From Mucilaginibacter lappiensis (GTDB lineage: Bacteria; Bacteroidota; Bacteroidia; Sphingobacteriales; Sphingobacteriaceae), in NCBI RefSeq assembly GCF_900155965.1, contig NZ_FTMG01000005.1:1-64000 (forward strand): DNA of 64,000 nt, written 5' to 3'. Under the pieces are notes generated by a model that worked only from the letters and a program-made list of their open reading frames with translations, had not been told where the DNA came from and made no database searches. The translations under genes and the position numbers were made by a program. Below are positions 15,896 through 24,585 of the stretch, one piece after another; within the stretch, counting starts at the first letter, position 1; the number at the start of each line of letters is the position of its first letter.

Positions 15896-17089
15896 TCAGA
15901 ATTTTACCACCCTGAACACCTCTCCTGCTTTAAAATCCGTCCTCTCCAGGGGTAATTCTAAAAAGGCATCGGTATCTGCTAAGTTAGCAAAATCGCCCGA
16001 ACCATTTCCTTCAATTGGCCAGGCCATCAGTTGCCCATGCGGGTTGCTTTGCAGTTTTACCTGTAAAAAGTATTGTAAAGGCGGCTGAAACTGAAAATCC
16101 TTAGCTAAAACGGCGTATACCGGCGATTGTTCTGTCGTACCCAAAGTAGCCCTTAACCAGTTTAAAAAGTATTTGTACAGGCACATAAAAGTAGCCACAG
16201 GGTTACCTGGGAAAGCAAAAACAAGATTTCCGTTCGCGTGTACACCAAACCAAAAAGGTTTACCCGGGCGCTGGGCTACTTTATGAAATATCTTTTTCAC
16301 TGCTGAATCTTCAAGTGCCTGAGGGATGTAATCAAACTTCCCCATAGATATACCACCACTAAGTAGCAATACATCATAATTTTGCAGGCAATGTTGTATT
16401 TGTTGTCGGGTAATTTCTGGGTCGTCAGGAATATGGATCATATCTGATTGCAGCCCCTGTTTCTGTAGTACCGCTTTTATGGTATAGCCGTTTGATTTCC
16501 GGATCTGGTATGGAGCGGGTGTCTGGTCAACCTCAACCAACTCATCGCCCGATGATATGATCACCACCCGGGGTAGCTTTTTAACCAGTAGGTGCGTTTT
16601 ACCCACAGACGCAGCCAAACCAATAATGGCAGGTGTGACCATTTGTCCAATCGACGCTAATACATCTCCTTCCTTCTTATCCACTCCTTGCAGGTGCAGG
16701 TTTTGTCCCTTTTTGATGTCCTGCACTTTTACCAAAGCCAGGCCACTGGTTATTTCCACATCTTCATAGCGGATCACCGTATCTACCGAAACCGGCAACA
16801 CCGCGCCAGTCATGATCTCGATACACTCCTCAGGATGGCTAATAGCAACGGGCTCATCACCAGCTGCCTGGGTGGCTTTGATGTTAAAACTAAGGATGCC
16901 GCTTACGATAGACTGGTAATTAACGGCTATACCATCCATTGTTACCCGGTTAAAGGGAGGCAAATCACGATCAGCTTTAATAGCTTCGGCCAATACGCGA
17001 CCAACAGTCTGCTCAAACGGCAGGCTTTCAGTACCATAATCTCTTAATTGCGCCAGTATCAGTTTTTCGGCTTCTTCAACAGTGGTCAT
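15896..17089 (-). CDS. moeA: molybdopterin molybdenumtransferase MoeA
   Basis: 397 residues, full length. MoeA ligates molybdate to adenylylated molybdopterin. Domain order is as expected. The N-terminal region has LPPFNRVTMDGIAVNY, then the beta domain. The MPT-binding domain has VVIISSGDELVEVDQTPAPYQIRKSNGYTI, LLLSGGISMGKFDYIPQAL and QRPGKPFWFGV...VFAFPGNPVATFMCLYKYF. A C-terminal beta-barrel domain IV completes it. Adenylylated MPT is normally supplied by MogA or MoaB, which are not seen in the window. Confidence 0.95.
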   Translation of the reverse strand: MTTVEEAEKLILAQLRDYGTESLPFEQTVGRVLAEAIKADRDLPPFNRVTMDGIAVNYQSIVSGILSFNIKATQAAGDEPVAISHPEECIEIMTGAVLPVSVDTVIRYEDVEITSGLALVKVQDIKKGQNLHLQGVDKKEGDVLASIGQMVTPAIIGLAASVGKTHLLVKKLPRVVIISSGDELVEVDQTPAPYQIRKSNGYTIKAVLQKQGLQSDMIHIPDDPEITRQQIQHCLQNYDVLLLSGGISMGKFDYIPQALEDSAVKKIFHKVAQRPGKPFWFGVHANGNLVFAFPGNPVATFMCLYKYFLNWLRATLGTTEQSPVYAVLAKDFQFQPPLQYFLQVKLQSNPHGQLMAWPIEGNGSGDFANLADTDAFLELPLERTDFKAGEVFRVVKF

Positions 17090-17102
17090 ATATTAGTTTT
17101 TG

Positions 17103-17193
17103 GTATCAAGTAGCTAGTATCAAGTATCATGACAGCTGCATTTATTTTATAAAACATTCAAAATCTTGATACTTGATACTAGCTACTTGATAC
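17103..17193. repeat. perfect 27-bp inverted repeat of TATCAAGTA words
   Basis: Arms 17103-17129 and 17167-17193 are exactly complementary over 27 bases, with a 37-base loop. The arms are themselves built from the word GTATCAAGTA. A partial copy lies at 24550-24583. It lies between moaA and moeA, both on the minus strand. Confidence 0.85.
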
Positions 17194-17196
17194 TTT

Positions 17197-18198
17197 TTAT
17201 CCTCCAATAGTCGCCATAGATTCGTGTATTCCCGGATGTACTACCCGGGTACGCTCCGCCTCCCAGCCATCTTTAGCCCGATGATTAACGGCATTTAGCA
17301 ATACGGTCTGCAATTCATCATCATTGGCACCAGTCCGCATCATGGCCTTCATATTCAGCCCGCCATCATCATACAAACAGGTTTTCAGTTCACCCTGTGG
17401 CGTTATCCTGATGCGATTGCAGGTACCACAAAATGTACGCGAATAAGCCGCTATAATACCTACCGTACCCTGGTGACCTGGTATTTGATAGTTATAAGCC
17501 GTTGAATATGATGGATCCGGTAATTTCTGTATCTGCGGATAGTGGCTTTTGATCTCCTCCAATATGCGGATATAATCCCATTGCAAACCGGTGTAAACAT
17601 GACCATCGCCATTAAAAGGCATTTCTTCTATAAAACGCACACTTACCGGCAGTTCTTTGGTCATTTGCACCAGGGGGAGAATATCCTGGGTATTTTTTCC
17701 GTCCATCACAACCGCGTTTATTTTCACTTCGATGCCGTGTTTTAGCAAAGCTTCCAGCGTTGCCATCACCTGGGCAAATTCATCACGGCGGGTAATGGTA
17801 AAAAAACGGTTGGCATCCAGCGTATCCAGGCTCAGGTTTACCGAACGCACCCCTATCCTTTTCAATTCAGGAACATGCGGCGCGGTGAGTACACCATTGG
17901 TAGTGAGGCTCAGTTCTTTCAGACCATCCAACTCTGATATGGCCGTGAGCAACTGCATAATATCCTTGCGTACAAAAGGTTCGCCCCCTGTAATCCGGAT
18001 CTTTTCGATACCCATTTTTACCAGCAGGCTGCAGCTACGGAGCATTTCTTCATAGCTCATCAATTCTGTACGCGAAAGCCAGTGCAAACCATCCTCAGGC
18101 ATGCAGTAAAAGCAACGTAAATTGCATTTATCTGTTACGGCAAGACGCAGGTAATTGATTTTCCGGCCGTGGTTATCTATTAGCAATGAACCATTCAT
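17197..18198 (-). CDS. moaA: GTP 3',8-cyclase MoaA (radical SAM)
   Basis: 333 residues from MNGSLLIDNHGRKINYLRLAVTDKC; an ATG at 18225 would add nine residues and cannot be excluded. The N-terminal radical-SAM cluster is CNLRCFYC (CxxxCxxC) followed by MPEDGL. The GGEP-type segment ITGGEPFVRKDI binds SAM. The C-terminal second [4Fe-4S] site is FCGTCNRIRITPQGELKTCLY, and the protein ends in the functional Gly-Gly (ATIGG). It performs the first step of molybdenum cofactor synthesis from GTP. It leads the minus-strand mo- gene set. Confidence 0.95.
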   Translation of the reverse strand: MNGSLLIDNHGRKINYLRLAVTDKCNLRCFYCMPEDGLHWLSRTELMSYEEMLRSCSLLVKMGIEKIRITGGEPFVRKDIMQLLTAISELDGLKELSLTTNGVLTAPHVPELKRIGVRSVNLSLDTLDANRFFTITRRDEFAQVMATLEALLKHGIEVKINAVVMDGKNTQDILPLVQMTKELPVSVRFIEEMPFNGDGHVYTGLQWDYIRILEEIKSHYPQIQKLPDPSYSTAYNYQIPGHQGTVGIIAAYSRTFCGTCNRIRITPQGELKTCLYDDGGLNMKAMMRTGANDDELQTVLLNAVNHRAKDGWEAERTRVVHPGIHESMATIGG

Positions 18199-18360
18199 AT
18201 GTAAAAGCAGCCCCGAAGGCCACATATTGTAAAAGTAAATATTCCAAATGGTCGTTATGTTTTTTAAATGTACTTTTTGAGGTGATACATTGTAGATATC
18301 AGATACAACACCGTTATTAATATTTTGATTTATATTTACGTTACCTATATTACCTGAGTT

Positions 18361-18807
18361 ATGAAAATTGCTACTTGTTTGTTATTGCTTACTATTTATT
18401 CCTTTAATCACAAATTAAACAACAATATAATTATAGGCGATCATGTTGTATTAAATCAGGAGCCCGATGTTTCATTAGTCAATTTAATAGCCAACCCAGA
18501 TAAATATAATGGAAAAAAGATCAGGGTGATAGGCTACTTACACCTTGAATTTGAAGGTAATGGATTATATCTCCACAAAGATGATTATGACCATGCTATA
18601 AGTAAAAATTCAATTTGGGTTAGTATTGGACCGAAACATCCGGAGGTTAGCAACCTGAAACAATATAGCGACCATTACGTAATTATGGAAGGCACTTATA
18701 ACAGTGAAATGACTGGACACATGGGAATGAATAGCGGCAGCATTGAGAACATTACGCGTTTAGATATCTGGGAGCCTGCTAATTGGAAACCCATCAAGAA
18801 GAAATAA
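18361..18807 (+). CDS. exported protein of unknown function, possible OB-fold
   Basis: 148 residues with a hydrophobic N-terminus (KIATCLLLLTIYSF). The core LIANPDKYNGKKIRVIGYLHLEFEGNGLYLHKDDYDHAI resembles the start of OB-fold proteins, in which a strand of type GKKVRVxGYL is followed by beta hairpins. No catalytic motif is visible. It ends 13 bases before xdhC, so it may be cotranscribed, but its base composition is more AT-rich than that of the neighbouring mo- genes. It is divergent from moaA across a 162-base gap. Confidence 0.6.
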   Translation: MKIATCLLLLTIYSFNHKLNNNIIIGDHVVLNQEPDVSLVNLIANPDKYNGKKIRVIGYLHLEFEGNGLYLHKDDYDHAISKNSIWVSIGPKHPEVSNLKQYSDHYVIMEGTYNSEMTGHMGMNSGSIENITRLDIWEPANWKPIKKK

Positions 18808-18820
18808 TTTTAAACCAATT

Positions 18821-19972
18821 GTGAAAGAACTACAGGACATCGTACAGGCTTTTGACCGGGCTCATCAAACAGGCAAGCAAACTGCCCTGGCTACGGTGGT
18901 GCATGTAGAAGGCTCATCATACCGCCGCGCAGGTGCCCGAATGTTGATTACCGAAGATGGACAGCTTATAGGCGCCATCAGCGGTGGTTGCCTGGAAGGC
19001 GATGCCCTGCGCAAAGCCCGACTAGTAATGGCCCAAAACAAACCCATGCTGGTAACCTATGACACAACCGACGATGACGATGCTAAATTTGGTGTTGGCC
19101 TGGGTTGCAATGGTATTATTCATATTCTGATCGAACCGATATCTGCAACCAAGCAAGACAACCCAATACAGCTTTTTAAACTATTTTTAAGCCGGCGCGA
19201 ACCAGTGGTGCTCATCACCATTTTCACCATGAATGATAAGCAGGCTCTGCAACCCGGCACCTGTTTGCTATTAACGCAGGAAGGGAACATCAAAGGTATC
19301 TTCCCGGATGACACGATAAAAGATATATTATTGGCCGATGCCAACGATGTACTGATCAATGGCAACTCTGTTACTAAAACCTATGTCTATGGCGATAAAT
19401 TCACCTGTTTTATTGAGTTGCTGCAACCCACCGTATCGCTCGTTATATTTGGGGCAGGAAATGATGCCATACCTTTGGTACAGCTGGCTTCGGTACTGGG
19501 TTGGCATATTTACATGGTGGATGGGCGCTCCAATTATGCCATACCTGAGAGATTCCCGCTGGCCAAAAAGATCATTACAGCCAAACCAGAAAATGCCCTG
19601 TCGCAAATAACTATTGATGAACGCACCGTCATTATCCTGATGACGCATAACTATAATTACGATTTGGCCGTATTAAAACAACTACTGCCTTTGCAGTTAC
19701 CCTATGTTGGAGCATTAGGACCTAAAAAACGATTATACCGTATGTTGGATGAACTCAAAAATGAGGGTATGGAAATAACCGATGAACATTTAACCAGCAT
19801 TTACGGACCGGCTGGTTTGGATATCGGATCTGAGAATGCCGACGAGATTGCTTTATCCATTATTGCCGAAATGCAGGCGGTATTAAAAAACAGAACCGGC
19901 ACTTCCTTACGATATAAAAACACGATCCATAACCGCCATTCAGAGCAAATTATTACGCAAACCATGCAATAA
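18821..19972 (+). CDS. XdhC/CoxI-family molybdoenzyme maturation factor
   Basis: 383 residues. The N-terminal XdhC_CoxI domain has LATVVHVEGSSYRRAGARMLITEDGQLIGAISGGCLEGD, with the conserved Cys. The C-terminal Rossmann domain has LVIFGAGNDAIPLVQLASVLGWHIYMVDGR and YVGALGPKKR. XdhC proteins bind and sulfurate the cofactor of xanthine-dehydrogenase-type enzymes. The start is GTG: no ATG fits, and homology begins at this codon. mocA follows five bases after the stop. No xanthine-dehydrogenase-type structural gene lies in the window. Confidence 0.9.
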   Translation: MKELQDIVQAFDRAHQTGKQTALATVVHVEGSSYRRAGARMLITEDGQLIGAISGGCLEGDALRKARLVMAQNKPMLVTYDTTDDDDAKFGVGLGCNGIIHILIEPISATKQDNPIQLFKLFLSRREPVVLITIFTMNDKQALQPGTCLLLTQEGNIKGIFPDDTIKDILLADANDVLINGNSVTKTYVYGDKFTCFIELLQPTVSLVIFGAGNDAIPLVQLASVLGWHIYMVDGRSNYAIPERFPLAKKIITAKPENALSQITIDERTVIILMTHNYNYDLAVLKQLLPLQLPYVGALGPKKRLYRMLDELKNEGMEITDEHLTSIYGPAGLDIGSENADEIALSIIAEMQAVLKNRTGTSLRYKNTIHNRHSEQIITQTMQ

Positions 19973-19977
19973 CTCTT

Positions 19978-20565
19978 ATGACCGGATTAATCATATTAGC
20001 AGCGGGCTCATCGAGTCGTTTGGGTACGCCCAAGCAAAACCTGGTTTACCAGGGGCAAACATTATTGCAGCGTGCCATTCAAACCGCACTTACCTCCGTA
20101 TGTCATGAAAATGTGGTGGTGGTATTGGGGGCTAATGAGGGGATAATACGTCCGGGGATATCCGATCAGCTGGTGCATATTGCTTATAACACCCTTTGGC
20201 AGGAAGGCATGGCATCATCTATACGGCTAGGAATTACTGAATTACTGAACATACAACCTTTAATAACCGGTGCCATATTAATGCTGTGCGACCAGCCCTT
20301 TGTTGATCCCCTGCTGATATATCAACTCACCGAGAAAAAGGCCGAAACCGATTTTGGCATTATTGCCTGCGCCTACCGGGACACATTAGGTGTGCCGGTA
20401 TTGTTTGAGGCGTCCTATTTCCCCCAATTATTAATGCTGCAAGGTAAGGAAGGCGCAAAAAAACTGATCAAAACTTTCCCAAATGACGTAACGCAGATCG
20501 CATTTCCTCTTGGAGCTATTGATATAGATACTCTGGAGGATTATGAGCAGTTGCATGGGCACTGA
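19978..20565 (+). CDS. mocA: MocA-type molybdenum cofactor cytidylyltransferase
   Basis: 195 residues, a single nucleotidyltransferase domain. The signature LIILAAGSSSRLGTPKQNLVYQGQTLL is of the MobA/MocA type, with GAILMLCDQPFVDPLLI holding the metal-binding Asp. Pairing with xdhC supports MocA (CMP transfer, MCD cofactor for the xanthine dehydrogenase/aldehyde oxidoreductase family) rather than a second MobA. It is the last gene of a three-gene plus-strand unit and is followed by a REP-like element and a strong hairpin. Confidence 0.85.
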   Translation: MTGLIILAAGSSSRLGTPKQNLVYQGQTLLQRAIQTALTSVCHENVVVVLGANEGIIRPGISDQLVHIAYNTLWQEGMASSIRLGITELLNIQPLITGAILMLCDQPFVDPLLIYQLTEKKAETDFGIIACAYRDTLGVPVLFEASYFPQLLMLQGKEGAKKLIKTFPNDVTQIAFPLGAIDIDTLEDYEQLHGH

Positions 20566-20584
20566 GATAGCATATTCTCTTAAC

Positions 20585-20692
20585 TTGTCATCCTGAGCGA
20601 TAGCGAAGGATCTATTTGTGAACTATGCACCCGTAGAAGAGATTTTTCACTTCGCTCAAGAAATTGTTCTTAGCTATCGCTCAGAATGACAA
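20585..20692. repeat. REP-like palindromic element (GTCATCCTGAGCG type)
   Basis: Arms are TTGTCATCCTGAGCGATAGC at the left and GCTATCGCTCAGAATGACAA at the right, with the inner word GAAGGATCTAT. One mismatch in the outer arm (CCT versus GAA context) is typical of the family. Further copies lie at 36080, 45448 and 50176. Confidence 0.85.
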
Positions 20693-20710
20693 ACATTTTA
20701 TTATTCTTAT

Positions 20711-20754
20711 TAACACAAACGGGTTCTGTCAATTAACAGAACCCGTTTGTGTTA
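20711..20754. terminator. perfect 19-bp hairpin between convergent mocA and galM
   Basis: Stem 20711-20729 with 20736-20754 and loop CAATTA, rich in GGGTTCTGT/ACAGAACCC. It lies between convergent genes, so it probably terminates both, although no long T-run follows on either strand. Confidence 0.75.
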
Positions 20755-20772
20755 TCGATATATCTTCCCGAC

Positions 20773-21933
20773 TTATTTAACTACCGAAAATTTATATAAC
20801 GATTGTGTTTTATAAGTCTGTCCAGGTTTAAGCTCTGTTGATGGAAACTGTGGCTGGTTTGGTGAATCAGGATAATGCTGTGTTTCCATCGCGAATGAAG
20901 TACGGAACTCATCCTTGATACCACGTTTCATCACATTTTTGGCCTGCATAAAGTTACCGCTGTAAAATTGCAACCCGGGTTCTTCGGTAAATACTTCCAT
21001 TTTTATACCGCTTTTATCACCAACTACCGTAGCTATCGGTGTTTTGATATCATGCTTGTTTAGTACAAAATTATGATCGTATCCTTTGCCATCTTTTAGC
21101 TGCACGTTGTTATCATTGATGCGTTTGCCAATAGTTTCTGGTTTGGTAAAATCAAACGGCGTACCTTTTACGCTTTCTATTTTACCTAAAGGGATCAGTG
21201 TTGAATCTACCGGAACATAATTATCAGCATCAATCTGTACTAAATGGTCAAGTATAGTACCACTGCCTTCGCCATTCAGGTTAAAAAAGGCGTGATTGGT
21301 TAGGTTAACCACTGTATTTTTATCGGTTGTGGCCTCGTAAACCGCTTTAAATTCGTTATTATCAGTTAAACTATAAGTAACCTTTACGTTCAGATTACCA
21401 GGGAAGCCCTCTTCCATATCTTTTGACAGATAGGTAAATTCTACGGTAGATGAATCAATTTGTTTGCCATCCCATACTACGCTCTGATAGCCATTTTTGC
21501 CTCCATGCAGGGTATTGGGCGTGTTATTGATAGACGACTGGTATTCTTTACCATCAATTTTAAACTTGCCTTTGGCAATACGGTTACCATACCTGCCAAT
21601 AGTTGCACCATAATACGGCTCGGTTGATTTTTCAAAACCCTCTACACTTTCAAAGCCCAGCACCACATCGGTAAGCTTACCATTTTTATCCGGAACCAAC
21701 AGGCTCACTATACGACCGCCATAGTTGGTAAAAGTAGCAGTGATACCGTTTTTATTTTTAAGAGTGTACAAATGAGTTTGTTTTCCATCGATTGTTTTCT
21801 CGAAGGCAGAAGCTGATGTTTGGGTGCTATCCGTCATATTTGTTTTTTTCTTGTCAGATGATTGATTACAGGCTGCTAAAGATACACATGCCGGTAACAT
21901 GATTAATAAGAGGTTTTTTGATAAATGTCTCAT
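20773..21933 (-). CDS. galM: aldose 1-epimerase (galactose mutarotase), lipoprotein
   Basis: 386 residues. The lipobox SLAACN gives a lipidated Cys, so this mutarotase is attached to a membrane outside the cytoplasm. The GalM fold is clear: TATFTNYGGRIVSLLVPDKNG, YYGATIGRYGNRIAKGKF (substrate Arg), NTLHGG with the conserved His, VVNLTNHAFFNLNGEG with the catalytic His, and EPGLQFYSGNF with the catalytic Glu. It interconverts alpha and beta anomers of galactose and related sugars. It lies 62 bases behind galT. No galactokinase gene is in the window. Confidence 0.9.
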   Translation of the reverse strand: MRHLSKNLLLIMLPACVSLAACNQSSDKKKTNMTDSTQTSASAFEKTIDGKQTHLYTLKNKNGITATFTNYGGRIVSLLVPDKNGKLTDVVLGFESVEGFEKSTEPYYGATIGRYGNRIAKGKFKIDGKEYQSSINNTPNTLHGGKNGYQSVVWDGKQIDSSTVEFTYLSKDMEEGFPGNLNVKVTYSLTDNNEFKAVYEATTDKNTVVNLTNHAFFNLNGEGSGTILDHLVQIDADNYVPVDSTLIPLGKIESVKGTPFDFTKPETIGKRINDNNVQLKDGKGYDHNFVLNKHDIKTPIATVVGDKSGIKMEVFTEEPGLQFYSGNFMQAKNVMKRGIKDEFRTSFAMETQHYPDSPNQPQFPSTELKPGQTYKTQSLYKFSVVK

Positions 21934-21995
21934 AGTTTTCGTAAATAGTTGGTTGATACCGTTTAGTTTGGTTGCCCTAAATTAGTATTTTTTGC

Positions 21996-23051
21996 TTATC
22001 CCTTAGTTTTATAATGCACTTCGCTTAAATTCCTCAATTTTTCGGCCGCAAATTCGGCAGTAATATCTCTTTGCGGGTTGGCCAGCATCTCATACCCTAC
22101 CATAAATTTTTTAACTGTGGCTGATCTTAACAAGGGCGGATAAAAGTGCATATGCCAGTGCCAATAAGGATGATCGCCCATATTTACCGGCGATTGATGC
22201 ATACCTGCCGAATACGGAAATGAGGTTTCGAACATATTGTCATATCGTACCGTCAAACGTTTAATAGCATCAGCAAGGGCAGTTTTTTCGTCGTCAGTAA
22301 AATAAAGCAGACTAGTGATATGTCTTTTACTCATAATCATAGCTTCATAAGGCCAAACCGCCCAAAAAGGAACCAGCACCGCGAAATGTTCGTTCTCAAA
22401 AATAATGCGTTCCTGCTTTTTGAGTTCCAGCTGCAGGTAATCTCCTAATAGGCTCCTACCCTTTTGCTCAAAATAGGCTTTTTGTTGTTGGGTTTCCTTA
22501 GCCACCTCAACCGGGATACTGTTTTGTGCCCAAATCTGCCCGTGCGGATGCGGATTGCTGCAGCCCATAATATCGCCTTTATTCTCAAATATCTGGATGT
22601 GTTTTATCCAGGGGTAAGTAGCCAGATCCTGATATTCGGTTTGCCAAACATCCACTACCTTCCTGATGTCGGCAGTTTCCATCTCGGGCAATGTGAGATC
22701 ATGGCGGGGTGAAAAACTAATCACCCGGCAAATGCCGCGCTGGCTGTTAGCTACCAAAAGTTCCTCATCATTCAATCCACCATCCGGGGTGTTTAATAAT
22801 AACGACGAATAATCATTGGTAAAAACATAACTGGCTTTGTATTCCGGATTCTCGCTTCCATCAGCTCTTTTGTTTCCGGGGCATAAATAACATATAGGGT
22901 CATATGGTGGCCGCTGATCAGCCTGCGTTGCTTCTACCTTGCCCTGCCAGGGGCGCTTGGTGCGGTGTGGCGATACCAATATCCAGTCGCCGGTCAAAAT
23001 ATTCAAACGACTATGCGGATGTTCTTTCAGATCAAAGTTTTCGTTGTTCAT
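21996..23051 (-). CDS. galT: galactose-1-phosphate uridylyltransferase GalT
   Basis: 351 residues. GalT exchanges UMP between UDP-glucose and galactose-1-phosphate (Leloir pathway). The active-site triad is visible in [13 protein letters not shown] (His-Pro-His). The N-terminal CYLCPGNKR probably supplies the structural metal site, and the C-terminal [26 protein letters not shown] is characteristic. A GTG lies one codon before the chosen ATG. It heads the galT-galM unit behind a 540-base non-coding region, where its promoter must lie. Confidence 0.93.
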   Translation of the reverse strand: MNNENFDLKEHPHSRLNILTGDWILVSPHRTKRPWQGKVEATQADQRPPYDPICYLCPGNKRADGSENPEYKASYVFTNDYSSLLLNTPDGGLNDEELLVANSQRGICRVISFSPRHDLTLPEMETADIRKVVDVWQTEYQDLATYPWIKHIQIFENKGDIMGCSNPHPHGQIWAQNSIPVEVAKETQQQKAYFEQKGRSLLGDYLQLELKKQERIIFENEHFAVLVPFWAVWPYEAMIMSKRHITSLLYFTDDEKTALADAIKRLTVRYDNMFETSFPYSAGMHQSPVNMGDHPYWHWHMHFYPPLLRSATVKKFMVGYEMLANPQRDITAEFAAEKLRNLSEVHYKTKG

Positions 23052-23593
23052 CACGTTTAATTAATTCAGGTTTTGGGGTGCTGACGCGCCTGTAGGCATG
23101 GGGTTAAATGCTCTTGTTGAGCCAAAAGTAAAAAAACAAATGTTAAGTTTACATTTAAAATAAAATTTATTTGTCAGATAGACATTTTTAATGTCAAGTA
23201 TGAGTACTCCGTAGGAGTAAAAGCTTTGTAGCAAACAAATCATAGGAATTTAGCATGCCGTAGGTATGCAACTTAAGAGCAGTACCTACGGCACTGAATT
23301 AAGGCTTAGCTTTTTCTTCAAAGCTTTAACCCCCGATGGGGTTTACAAATCTCCGCGTTATTCGAAGTCAAAGACTTTGAATAGGAGTAAGCGTGAATGT
23401 TTAAATGAGCAAAAAGTCGGTTAACACAAAATTGTTGAATTTTAAATTAAACAATTGACTATCAATAAATTAGATCAATGTTAAGCATAAAAAGTGTAAA
23501 CCATGTAAACCCACTTTTTAAGAAATTCGCGTATATTCAAGAGGGTGCCCCCACAACCTTTAACCTAAAGGAGATGATCCTTTTTGCTGTAGA
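23052..23593. other. 540-base non-coding region with palindromic repeats
   Basis: No convincing gene. It holds TACTCCGTAGGAGTA (23205-23219) and an 11-bp stem TGCCGTAGGTA/TACCTACGGCA (23256-23266 with 23283-23293), members of the CCGTAGG-type intergenic repeats. It also has a CCCCGATGGGG word near 23331 and the direct pair TGTAAACCATGTAAAC near 23494. The galT promoter should be at the left side. Confidence 0.6.
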
Positions 23594-24466
23594 TTAAAAC
23601 CCCAGCTCACCATACTCAACCACTGCCGAGTCGCAGATGTAGGTAGGCACTATACCTGTGGCGTTAATGCGATTCTCCGCATCCATGGCCTGGGTATTAC
23701 CGGAGAGTACCAGTACCGTATCCAGGCCAAATTTATTGCCTCCGAGGATATCAGTTTGCAGGGTATCGCCAACCATTACAATATCTTTTTTGCTGATAGG
23801 CCCCCCTTGCTCACGCAGCAGGTCGAAGGCAAACATAAACATCTGCGAATCAGGCTTACCAAAACGGATAAACTCCTTCCCTACAATTTTTTCCACCATA
23901 CTGGCTAAACCACCTACGGCTATGGATACATCATGTTTGGTTACCGGGTAAGCATGATCGGTATTAGCTACTATGACAGGAATGGGGCGTTTTCGTAATA
24001 TATTCACGGTCTTGTTCAGATCCTCAAACCAGTTAAAACCCTCATCATCCAAAAAAATCAGGGCATTTACTTTATCAATGTTAGAGGCATCTATTTGACT
24101 TACCGGGAGCGTATGCAGACCCGAACTATCAATATAATGAGCAGAATCAGGTGTGCCCAGGTAGGCCACTATCCCATCATTTACTTTCAAATCAAGATAA
24201 TCTTTAGTAAGCATCCCCGAGGATATGATATGATCGGGGGTGATGGTGTGCAATCCCTTGATCTGGTAGGATTCAGCCAGCTGAGCAGGGCTGCGCGAGG
24301 CATCATTGGTAACTATGTAATACTCTTTTTGTTGCTGCTCCAGATAGGCGAATGTTCGCTCAATACCCGGTAGTAAACCATTATAGTTCTTCAGTACACC
24401 AAAAGCATCAAAAAAAACAACTTTGTATCGGTCAATGATGGATTTAAAGTTATCTATTCTGTTCAT
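23594..24466 (-). CDS. HAD-superfamily class IIA phosphatase
   Basis: 290 residues of the NagD/p-nitrophenylphosphatase type. Motif I is VVFFDAFGVLKNY, in which the first Asp is the nucleophile. A large class IIA cap lies between motifs II (YYIVTNDASRSP) and III, and motif IV is MVGDTLQTDILGGNKFGLDTVLVLSG. The family hydrolyses small phosphomonoesters such as sugar, glycerol or nucleotide phosphates. It is third in a minus-strand set behind the GS-like ligase and the APH-type kinase, which suggests a phosphorylated intermediate of that pathway as substrate (inference). Confidence 0.85.
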   Translation of the reverse strand: MNRIDNFKSIIDRYKVVFFDAFGVLKNYNGLLPGIERTFAYLEQQQKEYYIVTNDASRSPAQLAESYQIKGLHTITPDHIISSGMLTKDYLDLKVNDGIVAYLGTPDSAHYIDSSGLHTLPVSQIDASNIDKVNALIFLDDEGFNWFEDLNKTVNILRKRPIPVIVANTDHAYPVTKHDVSIAVGGLASMVEKIVGKEFIRFGKPDSQMFMFAFDLLREQGGPISKKDIVMVGDTLQTDILGGNKFGLDTVLVLSGNTQAMDAENRINATGIVPTYICDSAVVEYGELGF

Positions 24467-24549
24467 GCGCCTGGTTAATTATTGAATTATTGATTTAGTA
24501 AATTAGTGACTTATTTAGCATCAAAATCTTAAAAGCTTACACGGAAAAA

Positions 24550-24583
24550 ACTTGATACTTGATACTAACTAATTGATACTATC
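24550..24583. repeat. partial TATCAAGTA-type word repeat
   Basis: ACTTGATACTTGATACTAAC followed by TAATTGATACTATC uses the same words as the right arm of the 17103-17193 inverted repeat, without a partner arm. Confidence 0.6.
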
Positions 24584-24585
24584 TA

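Noticed and set aside
23061..23243. 60-codon minus-strand frame in the gap upstream of galT
   Set aside because: Its composition follows AT-rich non-coding DNA and it includes a CCGTAGG palindrome; no homology recognised.
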